Below are positions 1-9,348 of a stretch of DNA of 18,246 nucleotides, piece by piece. Position 1 is the stretch's first letter, and each line of letters opens with the position of its first letter. Below the pieces are notes generated by a model. That model was not told where the DNA came from. It made no database searches and saw nothing but the letters and a program-made list of their open reading frames with translations. The position numbers and the translations under genes are program-made. The stretch is from Candidatus Hydrogenedentes bacterium UBA2224. GTDB taxonomy: Bacteria > Hydrogenedentota > Hydrogenedentia > Hydrogenedentales > SLHB01. The stretch is taken from assembly GCA_002348185.1 (NCBI GenBank), contig DDYW01000126.1:14313-32558 (forward strand). The letters run 5' to 3'.

Positions 1-80
1 CGGTCGCCCCTTGCGGGGCTGCAAATCCGGTCCTCCGGGGTCATTTTTGACCGCGCCAGCTGTCAGGTGCTGCGCGCCTT
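1..80. other. Gene-free window edge with two small hairpins
   Basis: This short stretch lies downstream of the kinase gene, which is read on the minus strand. It contains two inverted repeats: GCCCC-TTGC-GGGGC at 6-19 and GGTCA-TTTT-TGACC at 39-52. Either could fold in the 3' end of the kinase transcript, but neither is followed on the minus strand by a T-tract, so neither is called an intrinsic terminator. No gene is visible. Confidence 0.3.
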
Positions 81-1757
<1,677 letters not shown>

Positions 1758-2056
1758 TTCAGGATGCTCAAGCCTCAATGAATGGACAAGATACCGGTAG
1801 CCCCGGGAGGACCGAAACCGCCGAAAACGGCCATGGATTGTCTCCACTTGGGGCCAGCGGTCTCTAACCCTATCCGGGATAAGCCTTTTCCCAGGCGCGC
1901 GTATGGTACCACGCGAGGGGCGCGCGGGGCAATTGCGGCCGCCGGGGCCGGGACGGCGGTTCGGGGCGGAGGCGGCGGGAGCACGGTGCACGAACCGGGC
2001 GCGGAATGGCGCCAGCCACAGGCGATTTCAGGCGCCTGCTCTCGGCGGGATGATCG

Positions 2057-2085
2057 TTGACACGCTGGGGTATCGTATCTATAAT
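2057..2085 (+). promoter_or_regulatory. Perfect-consensus sigma70-type promoter
   Basis: TTGACA at 2057-2062 and TATAAT at 2080-2085 are separated by exactly 17 bases. This is the textbook consensus for housekeeping sigma-factor promoters and is rare by chance in such GC-rich DNA. Transcription would begin near 2092 and read toward the large surface-protein gene, leaving a leader of about 225 nt. The element is seen directly; its activity is inferred. Confidence 0.8.
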
Positions 2086-2182
2086 GGGCACTCCAAGATA
2101 AGCTTGTGGTGTGCGTATAAGGCGGCGTCGGGGAGACGTCCCGGAGAAGCGGGGCATCAGGGAAGCGTGGAAGGTAAAGGCG

Positions 2183-2265
2183 CAAGAGGCTTGAATTGCC
2201 TTGACACGAGGACGGCCCGGTTCGTTTTGCGTGAAACGGACGGGGGTGGTTCGTGTATTTTTTTT
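2183..2265 (+). terminator. Terminator-like hairpin and T8 tract in the leader (attenuator or sRNA end)
   Basis: ACACGA (2204-2209) pairs perfectly with TCGTGT (2251-2256). Inside it, an inner arm at 2216-2227 pairs with 2234-2245 around the loop TGCGTG, with one G-G mismatch and one wobble. One base after the outer stem comes a run of eight T (2258-2265). A smaller hairpin (2183-2203, core GGC/GCC) sits immediately upstream. The element lies between the consensus promoter and the start codon at 2316, so it would either end a short RNA of about 170 nt or attenuate read-through. The stem is imperfect and contains an internal loop, so strength is uncertain. Confidence 0.5.
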
Positions 2266-2315
2266 GTGGGGTCTCATGGCCGGGCTTCGATTGAAAAACC
2301 GCTACGGAGAGGAGA

Positions 2316-5300
2316 ATGACAATGGGGAGTAAGAAGAGGCTGTTCCTGACGTCGTTGGCGGGCGCCTTCGTGGCGCTTTCGCTGGCGGCGGTCCTGACGC
2401 CTTCGCTGATGCACTCGGGTCACCGGGTGACGGCGGCGGATGGCGCGGGCGCACTGGCTATCAGCGTCGACGGCATGACGCCGATGGCCGAAACCTACGA
2501 AATTCCCGTGGGCGCGGAGCAAGGGTTCAGCGTGCTTCGCCTGGCGGATGGCGCTCCCGCGGGTCTGGTGCGGATCGGCGACGCCGAGTGGTCGCTGGCC
2601 ACGGACGGCGGAGCGGTCCTGGACGCGGTTCCGGGCGAGTTCGTCGCGACGGTACGCGCGAACGCGGCCGGGGAAGCGGCCCTTTTTGTGACCACCCCCG
2701 ATGGCCAGGCCGACGTGGTGACGCTGGTTTTCACCGAGTTGAAGGCGGCGGCGGCCCCCGAAGCCAAGACGCTGTCGGCGGTGAGTGTCGTGCAGCCTGC
2801 CGCGGGCGCTACGGTGTATGTGCCGACGGTGGGCGCGACGCCGCTCGCGGTGGTTGCGGAGCCCGACGATCTGGCCGACGTCAGTTCGGTGGATTTCGCG
2901 TGGCCGAACAGCACGACGCCGACGGGTACGGACAGCGACGGGGACTTCCCGTACATCGGGTTTATTCCCGACGTGAACGGCATCACCTCGGCGGAAGTTG
3001 AAGCTTTTAACGCCGGGGCCACGGCCTCGGTCACGGCGACCGGCTCCTGGACAGTGGCAACTGCCGCCGACACGAACGCAGACGGTTTCCCGGATGACCC
3101 GTTTGGTCTCAATCTGGAACCCGGCGATGCGTGGGTATCGCTGCCCGGCGGTCTTGCCGGCGTAAGCGTGGTCATGATGGGCCTTCCGTCGGCGCCTGCC
3201 GACAAGGACCTGGATGTGGCCGCCCTGGATTTGTTCACGGTTGTCGTTCCAATTGCCACGGGCAGCTACGAGATTGGCGTGCCGCGTGACCTGATTGGCG
3301 AGACCGAAAAGGGCATTATTGCGGTTGCCGTGGCGCCCGACCTGGATACCCTGGTGGGTGCGGGGCTGGCCGCGTCGATACCGGCGCTCCCGGATGGCGC
3401 CGATGCGCTTCTCTCCTCTCTTCTTCTTATAGACGTGCTTGTGCAGCAAGAGGGTTCGACCACGTGGACGTCGATCGACCCTGCGCGGCTTGCCGCCAAC
3501 CCGCTGTATCTCGTGGGTTACGAGGTTGCGGGCGTTACGGCAGCGACCAATGCGCGCCTGTTTGGATACGGCGCGTCGGTGGCTGACGGCGGCGCTCCGA
3601 ACGGTCCGCAGATTGAGATTCCGGCAGAGGCCGCCTGGGCGCCGACGGCGGAAGGCGTTTCGCTGGATGTCGAGACGTTTGCGGCGGAACTGCCGGGCCT
3701 TTCGATTATCGGCTTGTTCCAGACGGACAGTCTCATCAACATCGCGGGCGTGAACAACGTCGTGATCGGCGGTCCGCAGGACTATGCCATCGGCGGCAAT
3801 GAGGTCGAGATCACCGTCAACAACCTGGCCGGGCTTACGGCGGGCGATGTTGACGTGACGATCGGCGGCCAGCTGGCCACGGTTTCGGATGTGGCCGGCG
3901 ACGTGATTACGGCGCTTGTGCCGCGCGCGGCCGACCTGGCCGCGCCCGCGACGAGCGCGCCGGCGGATCTGCGCGTCGAGATCATCGCGACGGGCGAGTT
4001 TGACGAAATCCCGAACGGCTTCACGTATCTCGGCCCTGTGGCGACGGCCATTACCCCGGCGGACGGTCCGTCGGTGGGCGGGACCAGCATCGTGATTGAC
4101 GGCAGCGGGTTTGATGCCAACGGCATGGGCGTGTCGCTCGGCGGCTCGGCTGTACTGACGGGGGCGATTAATCCGTCTACCATCAGCGGCACCACCAGCG
4201 CGGCCGACCCGGGCACCGTGGGCCTTGAGCTTATCACGGCCAACAATTTCACGGGCTCGCTGGCGGATGCGTTCACGTACACGCCGCCGGTTCCCTCGCT
4301 GACGAGCGTCACGCCGGACACGGCCGTGACGACGGCCCAGAGCACGGTGCGGGTCGAAGGCTCGTTCTTTGATCCCAGCGCCGATTTCGGGACGCTCAAC
4401 GGCGGTTTGACGGCGTTCTTTGACACCGATGTAAACAACCCGGCCGCGGGCTCGGAAGCCGCGAACGTGGTGTTCTGGGACGAAACGAACCTCGACGTCG
4501 TGACCCCGGCCGCGCCTTCGGCGGGGGTGACGGGCCTGTTTGTGCGCGCGACGGTGCAGGCGAAGGCTCTGCCCTATACGGCGAATTCGAACGTGCTGCC
4601 GTTTACGTTCATCGACGGCACGCTGGCCGAGATGGCCATCACCGGCGTCGCGCCGGCGACCGGCCCGCTTTCGGGCGGAAACACGGTGACCATCACGGGC
4701 ACCAGCTTCCCGCCGTCGATCGGGGACCCGATAGCGACGGGCAATGTTATCCGCGCGGCGCGCGTAGCCACCGCCGGCGCTTCGACGGTAGAAGTGCCTG
4801 TGTACCTGTTCCGGGCGGCCGACGCCACGGCGGCGCCGTCGTCCATCGACTTCGACATCGAATTTGATCAGAACGTGGTGGACTCACCCACGCTGACGAC
4901 CAATATGGCCCTGTTGGCGACCTACGGAAAACTGGTTCAGGCGAATATCACTCCCGGCAACGTGGGCGTCGTGATTTACGGCGGCACCTCCGAGATCACG
5001 CTTGCCGGCCAGGACAACCCGTTCCTGCTGTTCACACTGACCTTCAACGTGGTGGGCAGCGCGGGCCAGAGCAGCGTGCTGCCGGTGAAGGGCGTGTCGA
5101 TGGCAACCGCCGCCGCCGCCGCCATTACGGATGCGTACGGCGATGCGGGCATTGTGACCATTGGGGACACGATTGACCTGCCGGATCCGCCGCAGGTCTT
5201 CTTCGGGCCGAACGAGGCCACAGTGCTGACTTCGAGCGAGACCGAGATCTCGGTGATCGCCCCCGCGGGCGTGCGCCTGGGCGCGGTCGACGTCATTGTC

Positions 5301-8300
5301 GACGACTCGAATGCCAGCAAGCCGGACAATGTCGCGGTGCTGTCGGCGTACACGGCCGGCGGATACTCCTACGTGCTGGACGGCGGGGCGTTCATTTCGT
5401 CCATCACGCCGGACGATGCGTATGTGTTCGGCGGCGTGGTGGCGCGGGTTGCGGGCTCGGGATTCCTTCCGGGCACGGCCCAGGTCCTGTTCGACGGCGT
5501 GGCGGCGGAACTGGCGCCTCCGGCGGACTACGCGAGCGACGCCAACAACCTGTACGTGATCGTGCCGCAGCTCGAGGGCCTGGGCAATACGCCGGCCGAT
5601 CCGCTGTCGCAGACGGTTCAGGTGACAGTGGCGAACAACAGCAAGGACCTCAAGATTGGGAACGCGGTGCCGTTTACCTATCACCGGTTCAGCCAGGGCA
5701 CGGCCATCACGGCCGGCGCCAGCGGCGAGGTGACGGCCAACGCGTTCTACTTCGACCCGAACAATGAGGCCGGCTCGGGCGAGCGCGAGCTCGTCCTGTC
5801 GCTGGCCGGCCAGGGGGCCGCGGGCGCCTTGACGCTGCCTGCGATTACCGCGGCGGAGCTCGGCGCGGCGGGCAACCTCACGAGCGACGTGTTCGTGCTG
5901 GTGCGCGCGACGAAGGCGCCGAAGCTCTTCGGCACGCATGAAATCGAAGCCGGTTCGCCGGTGGCGAATGTCTGGAACTTCGACATCCATCTGTATGAAG
6001 GCGCGTACCCGTTCGCCGAACTGGGCGATGTCACCTTCAACACCGATCCGGCGCAGGGCGACGTCACGCTGGCGACGCTGACCTACCCGGTCGACGACAC
6101 CGCGCTGACGGTCGGCGATCTGAACAACGGCGACGTGTCGACGATGTCGTTGGACAGCACGCTGGATTCCATCGGCTTTAATGAGCCGCCGATCTACACC
6201 TATGACCCGGAGAGCGAACGCTATCAATCGACCGTGTCTGAATCCGAGTTTGCGGCCGAGGGCACGGATGAGGCCAGCCAGGTGACCGAGGTCACCGCGC
6301 GTCTGGCGCATCTCAGCGCGCTCGCGCTGCGGACGGGCGTGCCTGCGCCCGGCCTGGCGATCTCGTCGATCGAAGACAGTGTGACGGGATTGCCGACGGG
6401 TCCGCTGCAGGGCGGTACGACGATCATCATCCGCGGCCAGGGCCTGGGCTGGCCGGCCAGCGTCACGTTCGACGGCATCCCGGCGACGAACGTCACCGGC
6501 GTGTCGGACCAGGAACTGACCTGCACCCTGCCGGAAGGTCTCGTGGAAGATGTTCCGGTGGATGTGGTGGTCACGCTGGTTGACGCGCGCAGCGTAACGG
6601 CGGCGGACGCTTTCACGTACTACCTGGACATCGACTTCGTCATTACGCCGAACGTGGGTCTGCCCGCGGGCGGCAATACGGTGACGTTCACGGGCGTGGG
6701 GCTGCTGGGCGTGTCGCAGGTGTTGTTTGGCACGCAGGCGGCGACATTTACTCCGGGAACGGACACCCAGTTCACGGCGGTGGTTCCCGCGGCGTCGGGT
6801 CCGAGCGTGGTTTCCGTGACGGTGACCTCGGCTCTCGGCACGCGTACCATTGATCGTGCGTACACCTACATCCCCCAGGGCGGGCTGATGGTCACCAGCA
6901 TCGTTGTGCAGGGGACGGACGGCCCGCTGCCTCCGGGCGGCGGCTCGATCGTCATCAGCGGCCAGGGCTTCAGCAACGTGCTGCAGCTCACGCTGATCTT
7001 CAACGATGGGACCGCGGTCACGCTGGTGGAAGGCATCGACTTCTTCGTGGACAGCGATGGCCAGATTACGCTGACCCTGACCCCCGAGCGGCTGATTGAG
7101 CTGGCCAAGGGGGCGGGTCTGACCAACATCCCGCCGGGTCCTGTGACGCTGTTGCTGGACACGGCGGCCGGTTCGGTGGAGATCGAGGACGCCTTCGTCG
7201 TCGCGAGCGACACCACCGAGGTGCTGGTCTACGGTGTGACGCCGGACAGCGCGTGGGTGATCGGCGGGTTCGTGGCGGAGATCCTCGGGCAGAACTTCGG
7301 GGATCCGTCGGTGATGACGGCGGCCTTCGAGTACAACACGCCCTCGCTGTCAGCTGAACCGGGCAAAGAGGCCGTATACGAGACGGTGACGGTTCCGCTG
7401 GAGATCCTGAGCGGTTCCGAGTATCCGAACAACTCGACGAAGCTGTATGTGCGGATTCCGCCGCTGCCGGACGTGAACGACGCGTGGCCAGCGGTGGTGG
7501 CCATGGACCGGCTGGTGCTGTGGAAGGACGGCGAACCGGTCTACGGTATGCCTGTCAAAGAAGACGACTCCGAGAAGAGACCGCTCCCGATTTTCACGTA
7601 CTACCGCTGGTGGGAGGACGAGAGCGGCGTCATCACGACGGCGTTCTACTACGACAACGCGTTCGGTGCGGACGCCCGCGAGATCGTGTTGAACAGCGGC
7701 CCGTTGAACGCGGCGCTGACTGTGCCCCCGCTGAGCACCGATTTCTTCGATGCGGACGTGACGGGCAACACGGATTACGTGTACGTGCTGGCGCGTGCGG
7801 GGCTTGACGAGACGGCGTTTGGTGAGACCGATTTCGCGGCCTTGCCGGGCGAGGGCATCGACAACGCGTGGGTCTTCGACATCCATCTGTACGCGGATGC
7901 CGCGACCAGCAAGGCGTTGTTGCCGCCCGCCAGCAACCTCCTGTACCAGGAGATTGCGCCGCAGTTCGTCGTAGCGCCTGATACCGACGGCCTGGACGTG
8001 GTGCCGGCGCGGTTGACGATCCCGACGAATTACACCCCGCTGACCGCCGGCGATATCCGCGACGGGCTCATTGCCCTGTACGGACAGCCGAGCGAGGTGG
8101 GCGACCTGGTCGCGCCGGATCTTGTGGGCGCGACGACGGCGGCCACGGACGGCGTATACCAGTCGACTATTCTGGAGAGCTTTGACGGCTTGCCGGAGTT
8201 CTTCCCGGATGCGGCCGCCGCGGCGGATACCCAGCCGGTCGAAACGGTGCGTGCGCGTGTCTACGACTTCAGCGCATTCACCCTGCGGCAGGGGACCGAT

Positions 8301-9008
8301 GCGGCGCCCGACCCGACCCTGACGTCGAGCACGAACGCGGACGGCGGTCCGGCGGAAGGCCCGACCGAAGGCGGTACCGAGGTGATCCTCTACGGTACGG
8401 GTCTGGGCTGGGTCGAGACGGTCGAGTTCGGCACGGACGGCAAGGCGTTCACCCCGGCGACCATCATCAGCGGCGGCGACACGAACGAGTTCGCGCTGCG
8501 GGTGCTCTCGCCTGAAGTGAACTCGGCTGGCGTGGTCGACATCCGCATTACGACGGCCGCGGGCAAACAGGCCGTGCTGGAAGACGGCTTCACCTACACC
8601 GGCGGCGGCCAGGGCATTCTGGCGCTGCTGCTGGGTCTGGGTCTGGCGCTGATCGGCCTGTTCGCCGGCGGCGACAGCGGCGATGGCGGCTGCTTCATTG
8701 CAACCGCGGCGTACGGCACCTCGATGGAAGCCGAGATCGACGTTCTGCGCAGCGTGCGCGACACGTACCTGCTCGACAACGCCGTGGGTACGGCGTTCGT
8801 GGACGCCTATTACCGGGTGAGCCCGTACATTGCCGTGTACGTCGCGAAGAGCCCGGTTCTGGCGGCCATGGTCCGGGTGGCGCTGACGCCGGTCATTGCG
8901 GTGAGCAAGCTGGTCCTGGCGATGCCGCACGTTTCGGCGGGCCTGGGATTGCTTGCCATCGCGGGCGCGATGTTGCGTAAGCTGCAGCGGAAAACACGCA
9001 AGGCCTGA
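2316..9008 (+). CDS. Giant secreted TIG-repeat surface protein with cohesin-like insert and CFI-box C-terminal anchor
   Basis: This is a predicted exported, cell-surface-anchored protein of 2230 residues. Residues 1-40 are a signal peptide: KKR, then a hydrophobic stretch, then a small-residue cleavage region near TAADG. Residues 43-480 are not recognised. About ten TIG/IPT beta-sandwich repeats follow, near 482-573, 574-658, 660-767, 773-1019 (split by an insert), 1025-1123, 1347-1437, 1439-1518, 1523-1629, 1636-1763 and 2001-2095. Most show the GG-x-x-V/I-x-I-x-G-x-G/N-F pattern and end in FTY. A cohesin-like domain occupies about 809-954. Two homologous X domains (about 1124-1341 and 1764-1995) end in HLSALAL and DFSAFTL. 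The C-terminus has a hydrophobic segment (2100-2117), a CFI box starting at Cys2126 (CFIATAAYGT), further hydrophobic helices and a basic tail. The GGAGAGGAG sequence at 2306-2314 supports the ATG at 2316 or the one at 2322. Adhesion or scaffolding is inferred from domains; the ligand is unknown. Confidence 0.93.
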   Translation: MTMGSKKRLFLTSLAGAFVALSLAAVLTPSLMHSGHRVTAADGAGALAISVDGMTPMAETYEIPVGAEQGFSVLRLADGAPAGLVRIGDAEWSLATDGGAVLDAVPGEFVATVRANAAGEAALFVTTPDGQADVVTLVFTELKAAAAPEAKTLSAVSVVQPAAGATVYVPTVGATPLAVVAEPDDLADVSSVDFAWPNSTTPTGTDSDGDFPYIGFIPDVNGITSAEVEAFNAGATASVTATGSWTVATAADTNADGFPDDPFGLNLEPGDAWVSLPGGLAGVSVVMMGLPSAPADKDLDVAALDLFTVVVPIATGSYEIGVPRDLIGETEKGIIAVAVAPDLDTLVGAGLAASIPALPDGADALLSSLLLIDVLVQQEGSTTWTSIDPARLAANPLYLVGYEVAGVTAATNARLFGYGASVADGGAPNGPQIEIPAEAAWAPTAEGVSLDVETFAAELPGLSIIGLFQTDSLINIAGVNNVVIGGPQDYAIGGNEVEITVNNLAGLTAGDVDVTIGGQLATVSDVAGDVITALVPRAADLAAPATSAPADLRVEIIATGEFDEIPNGFTYLGPVATAITPADGPSVGGTSIVIDGSGFDANGMGVSLGGSAVLTGAINPSTISGTTSAADPGTVGLELITANNFTGSLADAFTYTPPVPSLTSVTPDTAVTTAQSTVRVEGSFFDPSADFGTLNGGLTAFFDTDVNNPAAGSEAANVVFWDETNLDVVTPAAPSAGVTGLFVRATVQAKALPYTANSNVLPFTFIDGTLAEMAITGVAPATGPLSGGNTVTITGTSFPPSIGDPIATGNVIRAARVATAGASTVEVPVYLFRAADATAAPSSIDFDIEFDQNVVDSPTLTTNMALLATYGKLVQANITPGNVGVVIYGGTSEITLAGQDNPFLLFTLTFNVVGSAGQSSVLPVKGVSMATAAAAAITDAYGDAGIVTIGDTIDLPDPPQVFFGPNEATVLTSSETEISVIAPAGVRLGAVDVIVDDSNASKPDNVAVLSAYTAGGYSYVLDGGAFISSITPDDAYVFGGVVARVAGSGFLPGTAQVLFDGVAAELAPPADYASDANNLYVIVPQLEGLGNTPADPLSQTVQVTVANNSKDLKIGNAVPFTYHRFSQGTAITAGASGEVTANAFYFDPNNEAGSGERELVLSLAGQGAAGALTLPAITAAELGAAGNLTSDVFVLVRATKAPKLFGTHEIEAGSPVANVWNFDIHLYEGAYPFAELGDVTFNTDPAQGDVTLATLTYPVDDTALTVGDLNNGDVSTMSLDSTLDSIGFNEPPIYTYDPESERYQSTVSESEFAAEGTDEASQVTEVTARLAHLSALALRTGVPAPGLAISSIEDSVTGLPTGPLQGGTTIIIRGQGLGWPASVTFDGIPATNVTGVSDQELTCTLPEGLVEDVPVDVVVTLVDARSVTAADAFTYYLDIDFVITPNVGLPAGGNTVTFTGVGLLGVSQVLFGTQAATFTPGTDTQFTAVVPAASGPSVVSVTVTSALGTRTIDRAYTYIPQGGLMVTSIVVQGTDGPLPPGGGSIVISGQGFSNVLQLTLIFNDGTAVTLVEGIDFFVDSDGQITLTLTPERLIELAKGAGLTNIPPGPVTLLLDTAAGSVEIEDAFVVASDTTEVLVYGVTPDSAWVIGGFVAEILGQNFGDPSVMTAAFEYNTPSLSAEPGKEAVYETVTVPLEILSGSEYPNNSTKLYVRIPPLPDVNDAWPAVVAMDRLVLWKDGEPVYGMPVKEDDSEKRPLPIFTYYRWWEDESGVITTAFYYDNAFGADAREIVLNSGPLNAALTVPPLSTDFFDADVTGNTDYVYVLARAGLDETAFGETDFAALPGEGIDNAWVFDIHLYADAATSKALLPPASNLLYQEIAPQFVVAPDTDGLDVVPARLTIPTNYTPLTAGDIRDGLIALYGQPSEVGDLVAPDLVGATTAATDGVYQSTILESFDGLPEFFPDAAAAADTQPVETVRARVYDFSAFTLRQGTDAAPDPTLTSSTNADGGPAEGPTEGGTEVILYGTGLGWVETVEFGTDGKAFTPATIISGGDTNEFALRVLSPEVNSAGVVDIRITTAAGKQAVLEDGFTYTGGGQGILALLLGLGLALIGLFAGGDSGDGGCFIATAAYGTSMEAEIDVLRSVRDTYLLDNAVGTAFVDAYYRVSPYIAVYVAKSPVLAAMVRVALTPVIAVSKLVLAMPHVSAGLGLLAIAGAMLRKLQRKTRKA
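4740..5180 (+). other. Cohesin-like domain inserted in TIG repeat 4 (within the surface-protein gene)
   Basis: Residues about 809-954 of the giant protein resemble a cohesin fold. A VEVPVYLF strand is followed by SIDFDIEFDQNVV, which matches the YDpsvL-type position of cohesins. Later come NITPGNVGVVIYGG, FLLFTLTFNVVG and a closing GDAGIVTIGD strand. On the N-terminal side lies the first half of a TIG repeat (GGNTVTITGTSFP). On the C-terminal side lies the second half (PPQVFFGPNEATV to YSYV). Known cohesins bind dockerins or act as generic carbohydrate- or protein-binding modules; no dockerin is visible in this window. The family call rests on pattern recognition only. Confidence 0.6.
5388..6629 (+). 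repeat. First copy of a duplicated TIG-X-TIG supermodule (protein level)
   Basis: The encoded block runs TIG5 (SITPDDAYVFGG), then domain X1 (NAFYFDPNNEAG, WNFDIHLY at 1220-1227, RYQST, HLSALAL at 1332-1338), then TIG6 (GGTTIIIRGQGLGW). The same order and landmarks recur at 7221-8600, so this is an old intragenic duplication. The two copies have diverged in DNA and share only short identical peptides. Confidence 0.75.
7221..8600 (+). repeat. Second copy of the duplicated TIG-X-TIG supermodule (protein level)
   Basis: The encoded block runs TIG9 (VTPDSAWVIGG), then domain X2 (TAFYYDNAFGAD, WVFDIHLY at 1852-1859, VYQST, DFSAFTL at 1984-1990), then TIG10 (GGTEVILYGTGLGW). It matches the block at 5388-6629. 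TIG9 is longer than TIG5 because of an extra charged insert before its final FTYY. Two further TIG repeats (7 and 8) lie between the copies. Confidence 0.75.
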
Positions 9009-9033
9009 GGCCGGTAAATACCCCAAACTCCGT

Positions 9034-9073
9034 GCTCCGGCGGGTCTCGAACGGGACCCGCCGGAGCTTTTTT
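9034..9073 (+). terminator. Strong Rho-independent terminator
   Basis: A perfect 13-bp stem, GCTCCGGCGGGTC (9034-9046) with GACCCGCCGGAGC (9055-9067), encloses an 8-base loop and is followed directly by six T. It begins 26 bases after the surface-protein stop codon. It should end that transcript and insulate it from the flagellar operon. Confidence 0.95.
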
Positions 9074-9130
9074 GCGCCTCGCGGAGGAGAGGAGCGCGGT
9101 CCAGTTCGCTTCTCTATACAACATGCGGTT

Positions 9131-9148
9131 GTGATTCAGTGGAATCAC
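9131..9148. promoter_or_regulatory. Inverted repeat upstream of the flagellar operon (possible operator)
   Basis: GTGATTC and GAATCAC form a perfect 7-base inverted repeat around AGTG. It lies about 100 bases upstream of the candidate -35 element of the flagellar promoter. A shorter inverted repeat, CCTGT-CT-ACAGG, is at 9182-9193. TGAAT-GCC-ATTCA at 9237-9249 abuts the -35. Any could be a regulator site or chance; I recognise none of them as a known flagellar regulator motif. Confidence 0.3.
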
Positions 9149-9249
9149 GCTGAAGACTACCCTATACGGGGTGTAGCACGGCCTGTCTACAGGTTGGTGT
9201 TTCTGGTGTAACACGTGGTGAAATAACGCAATAAATTGAATGCCATTCA

Positions 9250-9278
9250 TTGACAACCGCTATATGTTGTGTTATTTT
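9250..9278 (+). promoter_or_regulatory. Candidate promoter of the fliQ-flhG operon
   Basis: TTGACA (9250-9255) is followed after 17 bases by TATTTT (9273-9278), four of six matches to the -10 consensus. It lies in a locally AT-rich pocket within GC-rich DNA. The start would be near 9285, about 65 bases before fliQ. I see no convincing sigma54 (GG-N10-GC) or sigma28 signature in the same gap. Confidence 0.55.
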
Positions 9279-9348
9279 GGCAACGTACCGGGGAGTCGGG
9301 GGTGTAGTGTGCCGTTTTGCGGCGTTTGTGCCGCGCGAGGGTATCGGG

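Larger units (their letters stand above)
1758..2315. other. Long divergent intergenic region
   Basis: This gap of about 560 bases separates the divergently read kinase and surface-protein genes. The half nearest the kinase (1758-2056) is GC-rich, and I see no convincing promoter for the kinase or any gene in it. The half nearest the surface protein holds a consensus promoter (2057-2085) and a structured leader with a terminator-like element (2204-2265), annotated separately. Open frames crossing the region have unusual Arg/Gly/Pro-rich composition and no recognisable domain. Confidence 0.6.

Noticed and set aside
14..30. Possible tRNA-Cys remnant: CTGCAAA at 19-25 resembles a Cys anticodon loop with a mostly paired stem
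   Set aside because: No T-arm, acceptor stem or GTTCRA-type loop can be placed downstream, so the match is likely chance.
1758..1991. N-terminal extension of the kinase to an upstream ATG at 1991
   Set aside because: The extra 78 residues are Arg/Pro-rich with no domain. The zinc ribbon begins directly after the ATG at 1757.
2086..2203. Known riboswitch in the leader (c-di-GMP, TPP, cobalamin and THF types considered)
   Set aside because: The conserved core sequences of these classes were not found by eye. Only simple hairpins such as GGCGTC/GACGTC are visible.
2201..2230. Second TTGACA (2201-2206) as an alternative promoter
   Set aside because: No TATAAT-like hexamer lies at 16-18 bases, and the sequence forms part of the terminator-like structure.
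4884..6311. Long antisense open frames opposite the surface-protein gene (also 2274-3449 and 7350-9026)
   Set aside because: They are Arg/His-rich, have no domain signatures and lie opposite a clearly coding frame with many TIG repeats. Long antisense frames are expected in GC-rich coding DNA.
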